From Gammaproteobacteria bacterium (GTDB lineage Bacteria; Pseudomonadota; Gammaproteobacteria; Pseudomonadales; Azotimanducaceae), in the NCBI GenBank assembly GCA_028821405.1, contig JAPPGK010000056.1, positions 62,001 through 126,000 on the forward strand: a DNA stretch of 64,000 bases. Direction: 5' to 3'. Each line of letters starts with the position of its first letter. Position 1 is the stretch's first letter. This document shows positions 60,361 through 64,000 of this stretch, piece by piece. Below the pieces are notes generated by a model that was given only the letters and a program-made list of their open reading frames with translations, had not been told where the DNA came from and ran no database searches. The translations under genes were made by a program, and so were the position numbers.

Positions 60361-61212
60361 ATGAGCGACGACCGCGTCTACTGCTCCGATCTGTGCCTGG
60401 CAGCCGGCGAGCCGATGCTCGGCACCGCAGTCGAGGTCGATGTCTGGTTGCTGCTCGAGTACAAGCCCACGTGGAAGCCCAAGGCACTCGAGGACAACGA
60501 CCTCGCGCCTCGCACCCGCGATTGGCTCGGCCGCACCCTGGCAGCCATTGCCGAGAGCGGACGCAAAGCGCGTGCGCAGTTCATTCGGCGACCCGAACTC
60601 GACACCGACGAGACGACCCTGTTCATCGCGGAGGAAGGCGCGTTGAAGCGTTTCCGCAGCCTCGGTTACGACGAAATCCAGGGGCTCGGCCTCGATTCGC
60701 CCGGTTTCGAAGAGGTCCAGGAAACACATTACTTCGTGTGTACCAACGGCCAGCGCGACCTGTGCTGTGCGCGCTACGGACTTCCGGCCTACGCGGAACT
60801 GCGCTCGCTAGCGGGAAACCGCACTTGGCAAACGACGCACTTGGGCGGACACCGCTTCGCGCCCAACGTGCTCGTCTTGCCGCAGGGCGCAATCTACGGT
60901 CGGGTGTTTCCGAAAAAAACCGCGGATTTCGTCAAGACCATCGAGGCGGGCGCGTTATCGACCGATCACCTCCGGGGTCGCTCCGCCTATTCGCCCGAGG
61001 CGCAGGTCGCCGAAGCGCTCCTCGACGGCGCGCGGAAACTCCGCGCCGTTGACGGGGGCACGGTCACCTTCGAGACGGCGAGCGGGATCGCCACCTTGGA
61101 CATTCAACCGGCCGCGACACCCCTCGAGATCATCGCGAGCTGCGGTAGAACGGAACCAGAAGCGGTATTCCCGCTGCAGCCGGTGGGGCGTCCACGCCGG
61201 GAAACCGCCTGA
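60361..61212 (+). CDS. Sucrase/ferredoxin-like family protein
   Basis: A 283-residue protein of the Suc_Fer-like family with the thioredoxin-like [2Fe-2S] fold. Key segments are VYCSDLCLAAG near the start, FVCTNGQRDLCCARYG and THLGGHRFAPNVLVLPQG, whose Cys and His residues would bind the cluster. The family (AIM32-related) is of unclear function, probably redox. ATG 60361 is clear. Its last 83 bp overlap, in antiparallel fashion, the acyltransferase gene at 61130-62011. The 230 bp upstream contain no other gene. Confidence 0.82.
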   Translation: MSDDRVYCSDLCLAAGEPMLGTAVEVDVWLLLEYKPTWKPKALEDNDLAPRTRDWLGRTLAAIAESGRKARAQFIRRPELDTDETTLFIAEEGALKRFRSLGYDEIQGLGLDSPGFEEVQETHYFVCTNGQRDLCCARYGLPAYAELRSLAGNRTWQTTHLGGHRFAPNVLVLPQGAIYGRVFPKKTADFVKTIEAGALSTDHLRGRSAYSPEAQVAEALLDGARKLRAVDGGTVTFETASGIATLDIQPAATPLEIIASCGRTEPEAVFPLQPVGRPRRETA

Positions 61213-62011
61213 GACCCTGACGCATGCCGTAGACCACGAAACGGCGCAGGGTCTTGGCGAGTTCCGCCGGATCGCCGGTCGGCTCGAACGGTTCGCCGAC
61301 ATCGATCCGGTATTTGCCGCCGCGTTTGTTGATGATCTCGCGGAACAAGGTCATGTCCTTGATCTCGCGGTTCAAATACCAGGATAGGTAGTAGAGCAAC
61401 GAGTTGTGTCCGTTGACGTGCATCGGCACGATGGGAACACTGTGTTTGCGTGCCAGCGCGAACGCGGTCGCCTGCCAAGGCCGTTCCCAAAGGCCCAGCG
61501 GCGTCGGGCGTGCCAAGCGTCCGGATGGGAAGATGACAACCAGCCGTTTCCGCTCGAACGCCCGCCGAGCCTGCCTGAGGGTCTCCCGGGTCTTGGCCAT
61601 TGTCCGCGCTTCGTCCCGCCACTCCACCGGCACGATCATCTCCGAAAACCCGGGACAGATCCGGATGGCGTCGCGGTTGGCCAGGAAGGTGATGTCCATT
61701 CGTACCCGCTTCAGGGCCTCGTAGACGGCTATGCCGTCGGCGATGCCCGCCGGATGGTTTGCCGTAACGACCGCGCTACCGGTTCGCGGGATGTTCTCGA
61801 GTCCGGTCGCGGCGACATCCATCGCAAGGGTGGCGCGCAGGTATTCCATGGCGTCATCGGCGGACATCGGCGCGATGATGTCGGCCATCGCCCGGGCCGT
61901 GTCGTAGAGGAGCAGCGGGTCGAGTCCGCGCCTAAGGAACGACAACAACGCGGGGTGCCGCAAAAGCCGGGTCGCGCGCTCTTCGATCAACGTGTCGATG
62001 ATGTGGGTCAT
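61130..62011 (-). CDS. PlsC-like acyltransferase
   Basis: A 293-residue 1-acyl-glycerol-3-phosphate-acyltransferase-type protein: block I AVVTANHPAGIADG (the HxxxxD motif reads HPAGIAD), block III VVIFPSGRLARP and block IV VPIVPMHVNGHN. A soluble form without evident transmembrane helices. The start at 62011 (MTHIIDTLIEE) sits 13 bp after the dehydrogenase stop; the frame is open up to 62050. Its C-terminal 28 codons lie on the opposite strand of the sucrase-ferredoxin-like gene. Confidence 0.83.
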   Translation of the reverse strand: MTHIIDTLIEERATRLLRHPALLSFLRRGLDPLLLYDTARAMADIIAPMSADDAMEYLRATLAMDVAATGLENIPRTGSAVVTANHPAGIADGIAVYEALKRVRMDITFLANRDAIRICPGFSEMIVPVEWRDEARTMAKTRETLRQARRAFERKRLVVIFPSGRLARPTPLGLWERPWQATAFALARKHSVPIVPMHVNGHNSLLYYLSWYLNREIKDMTLFREIINKRGGKYRIDVGEPFEPTGDPAELAKTLRRFVVYGMRQGLRRFPGVDAPPAAAGIPLLVPFYRSSR

Positions 62012-62024
62012 CGATGGATCCGCC

Positions 62025-63095
62025 TCACAGCGCCCGGGCAAGGGCCGCACAGAACTCCGTGGTCGTCGCCGTGCCGCCCTGGTCCGGCGTCAGCGCCGAG
62101 CCGTCCGCATAGACCCGGGCCAACGCGCCCTCGATCCGGGTCGCCGCAGTTTCGAGACCGAGATAGTCGAGCATCATCGTCGTCGACAGTATAGTCGCCG
62201 TCGGGTTGATGATATTCCTGCCGGCGATGTCGGGCGCGGTGCCGTGGGCCGGTTCGAAGTAGGCGTAGTCCGTGCCAAAACAGCCGCTTGCCGCGAGGCC
62301 TAGGCTGCCGAGCAGACCGCCCGCCGCGTCGGACAGAATATCGCCGTACTGGTTCGGCATCACCACGACGTCGAAGCGCTCGGGCTCGCGGATCATCCGG
62401 CAGGCGAAGTCGTCGACGATGAACGACTCGAACGCGATGTCCGGATAGTCAGCCGCGATCTCGCGCGCCACCTCTAGGAACAGGCCATCCGTGACCCGCA
62501 GCATGTTGTGCTTGGTCGCACAGGTCAGTTTGCGTTTGCCGGCGCGCTTGGCCGCCAGATCGAAGGCGAATCTGACAACGCGTTCCGTACCCTCCCGGGT
62601 GATTGCCTTGATGGCGTAGCGGCCGTCGCCGAGTTCGTGCACCGGCTTGCGAATCGTGCGGCCAACGAGGTTCAACGCGGCCAAGTCCGTGAGCGGTCCC
62701 TCGGCGCCGACGTAGAGATCTTCGAGGTTCTCCCGCACGATCACGAAGTCGATGCCTTCCGGTTGGCTCAAGGGGCTCGCGCAGCCGGGGAGGTATCGGC
62801 ACGGCCGAACGTTTGCGAAAGTCTCCTTGCCCCACCGCAGATACCCGAGCGCGGCACCGGACTTGCCACTGGTGGAGCCGAACAGCGTCGTGTCGGCGGC
62901 GTCGATGACGGCCCTAGCCGAGTCGGGAAACGTCGAACCGGCCGCGTCCGAAGCACCCGCCGCCTCGGCGGCCTCGCCCACCTCTGGATAGACCCACGTC
63001 AAACCCAGTTGAAGCGAGTCGAGCAACGCAACCACCGGACGCACCGCCTCCGGCGCAGCGTCGTCGCCCTCGATGACAGCGATGGTCTTGTTCAA
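62025..63095 (-). CDS. Isocitrate/isopropylmalate dehydrogenase family protein
   Basis: A 356-residue beta-decarboxylating dehydrogenase. Seen: TIAVIEGDDAAPEAVRP at the N-terminus (the GDGxGPE motif is degenerate as GDDAAPE), IVRENLEDLYVGAEG, KHNMLRVTDGLFLEVAREI, VVMPNQYGDILSDAAGGLLGSLG and APDIAGRNIINPTATILS. Substrate class is open: isocitrate, isopropylmalate, tartrate or homoisocitrate. It heads a two-gene unit with the acyltransferase. Confidence 0.87.
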   Translation of the reverse strand: MNKTIAVIEGDDAAPEAVRPVVALLDSLQLGLTWVYPEVGEAAEAAGASDAAGSTFPDSARAVIDAADTTLFGSTSGKSGAALGYLRWGKETFANVRPCRYLPGCASPLSQPEGIDFVIVRENLEDLYVGAEGPLTDLAALNLVGRTIRKPVHELGDGRYAIKAITREGTERVVRFAFDLAAKRAGKRKLTCATKHNMLRVTDGLFLEVAREIAADYPDIAFESFIVDDFACRMIREPERFDVVVMPNQYGDILSDAAGGLLGSLGLAASGCFGTDYAYFEPAHGTAPDIAGRNIINPTATILSTTMMLDYLGLETAATRIEGALARVYADGSALTPDQGGTATTTEFCAALARAL

Positions 63096-63170
63096 GGCGG
63101 ATCCTAAGTCGTTGTCCCGTTAGAGCAGTCTGTCGATTTGGCGCTTGAGCGGCAAGTGGAGCGGTCGCCC

Positions 63171-63686
63171 CTATGGGTTGAACCGATCCGCGATGTGATT
63201 GCACTCGGACTCATCGAGCCCCGCCTGCTCGGCGAACCGGGGCCAGCCGTCGAGGGCGCTCAGAATCTCCTCGGCGCATGCTTGGATCCACGGTTTGCTC
63301 AAGCCCAAGACCTTGCCGAGTCGCGGGACTTCGCTGGGCCGGGGCGGACGGGGTCCGTCCCCGAAACCCGCCGCGTGGCACTCGCCGACTGCAAGGTTCG
63401 GTACCAAGTCGTATGCGGGGGACAGGCGATGGCCGTCGCCCCGATGGATGAAGCTGAAGTTGCGGGCGTGATCGTCAGTGTTGTTGATGGCCCGGTTGAA
63501 GAGCGCCAGCCGTGCCAGTTGCTCGAGGTCTGCCTTGATGGTAGCGGAGTACCGGGAAAGCAATTCGGCGACATCGTCGTAGCACAACGGCACCGACAGT
63601 GTCAGTGTTTGGCGGACCCCGCGGCTATTCCGTACGAACCTGCCCCGTTGCGCGTCGGTGTGCCCGGGCGGCCCGGCGTTCCTCAC
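63171..63686 (-). pseudogene. hipA: Truncated hipA kinase (C-terminal part)
   Basis: Minus-strand codons encode the C-terminal third of a HipA-like kinase: LFNRAINNTDDHARNFSFIHRG holds the catalytic loop Asp and HRLSPAYDLVPNLAVGE the metal-binding loop, followed by a helical end (SKPWIQACAEEILSALDGW). The N-terminal ATP-binding part is missing; upstream of about 63640 the frame runs into unrelated sequence that overlaps the end of the GrdB-like gene. No hipB is seen. It is most likely inactive. Confidence 0.75.
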
Positions 63687-64000
63687 CGGCCCGGCGCAAG
63701 GCGTCGATGTTGGCCTCGTTCACCTGGAAGTAGCCGTCCCGCCACGACTCGTCGTCGCTCCATCGGAAGGGCATGGTGACCAACGTGCCCGGTTCGGCGG
63801 CCGTCTCGAACAGATCGATGGCGGCGGTGGCGATCGCCGCCTGGGTATCCCGGTCGTACGGTCTGCCGCCCGGATTGCCGAGCGGGAAGTCCACGAACGC
63901 GAATCGGGGCACGCCGCAGTGCGTGACGATGTCGCGGGCGGCGCCGAGGATCACCGTCGGGATGCCGTTGGACTCCAAGTGCCTGGCTACCAGACTCACG
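63625..64000 (-). CDS. Glycine/sarcosine/betaine reductase selenoprotein-B (GrdB)-like protein, 5' end outside window
   Basis: The last 125 residues of a larger protein that enters from the right edge: LVARHLESNGIPTVILGAARDIVTHCGVPRFAFVDFPLGNP is typical of the GrdB-related family found in many proteobacteria, and the ending PFRWSDDESWRDGYFQVNEANIDALRRAGEERRA is its usual C-terminus. In the clostridial enzymes GrdB carries selenocysteine upstream of this part; that segment is not visible here. Proteobacterial members are not shown to be glycine reductases. The 3' end overlaps the hipA remnant by 62 bp. Confidence 0.7.
   Translation of the reverse strand, partial: VSLVARHLESNGIPTVILGAARDIVTHCGVPRFAFVDFPLGNPGGRPYDRDTQAAIATAAIDLFETAAEPGTLVTMPFRWSDDESWRDGYFQVNEANIDALRRAGEERRAARAHRRATGQVRTE

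Noticed and set aside
1-64000. tRNA, rRNA, riboswitch or complete insertion-sequence genes
   Set aside because: I looked for tRNA cloverleaf ends, rRNA-like stretches and DDE transposase motifs and saw none; a tool such as tRNAscan-SE would settle this.

Overview
The window is GC-rich bacterial chromosome, densely coded on both strands. Several features point to a Gram-negative, probably a marine or host-associated proteobacterium and most likely gammaproteobacterial: TonB receptors, an RND pump, a periplasmic tryptophylquinone amine dehydrogenase, secreted sulfatases, a PQQ-type quinoprotein and many lipobox or Tat signals. The taxonomic placement is inference. I see no rRNA, tRNA, CRISPR array, phage or complete insertion sequence.

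Left part (1-16.9 kb). A Phd-type antitoxin/PIN toxin pair lies at the left edge and a related second pair at 11.0-11.7 kb. Between them are an aauBEDA-cytochrome c operon for an aromatic-amine-dehydrogenase-like enzyme, a DUF5916 outer-membrane barrel protein, a glutathione S-transferase, a homocysteine S-methyltransferase-like protein and an acyl-CoA synthetase. Two Gfo/Idh/MocA oxidoreductases, two sugar-phosphate isomerase/epimerase-like proteins and a PLP aminotransferase are scattered between 8 and 16.5 kb and suggest breakdown of polyols or modified sugars.

Middle (16.5-37.5 kb). This is the most fluid part. It holds an anchored alpha-solenoid repeat protein preceded by a truncated relative, a decayed FG-GAP/UnbV gene fused to a decayed TonB receptor, an intact paralogous TonB receptor and a DUF3604 protein. 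A family 5 solute-binding protein follows with no credible start codon. Next come a shattered hicA with an intact hicB, and an RND pump (fusion protein plus permease). A rearranged second copy of the DUF3604/solute-binding module follows, 97-99% identical to the first in places, with a sulfatase tail at its edge. A Schlafen/AlbA-type regulator closes the section.

Right part (37.5-64 kb). Contents are a two-sulfatase operon, a PQQ quinoprotein dehydrogenase, a Uma2 protein and a SorAB-like sulfite dehydrogenase with its cytochrome. Then comes a thioredoxin-fold peroxiredoxin-like gene whose redox motif reads TGA-Pro-Tyr-Cys, a strong selenoprotein candidate with a SECIS-like hairpin. A long minus-strand run follows: TonB receptor, beta-propeller phytase, Rieske oxygenase, membrane protein, enoyl-CoA hydratase and a secreted hypothetical. 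After it come a dienelactone hydrolase, a PEP synthase/rifampicin-phosphotransferase-like protein, a YihY protein, a sucrase-ferredoxin-like protein, an acyltransferase, an isocitrate/isopropylmalate-type dehydrogenase, a truncated hipA, and the C-terminus of a GrdB-like protein cut by the right edge.

Functionally the region looks like a heterotroph's toolkit for amines, sulfated and phosphorylated organics and oligopeptides, with local redox proteins. Toxin-antitoxin debris, duplications and palindromic repeats mark it as an accessory, recombining segment.
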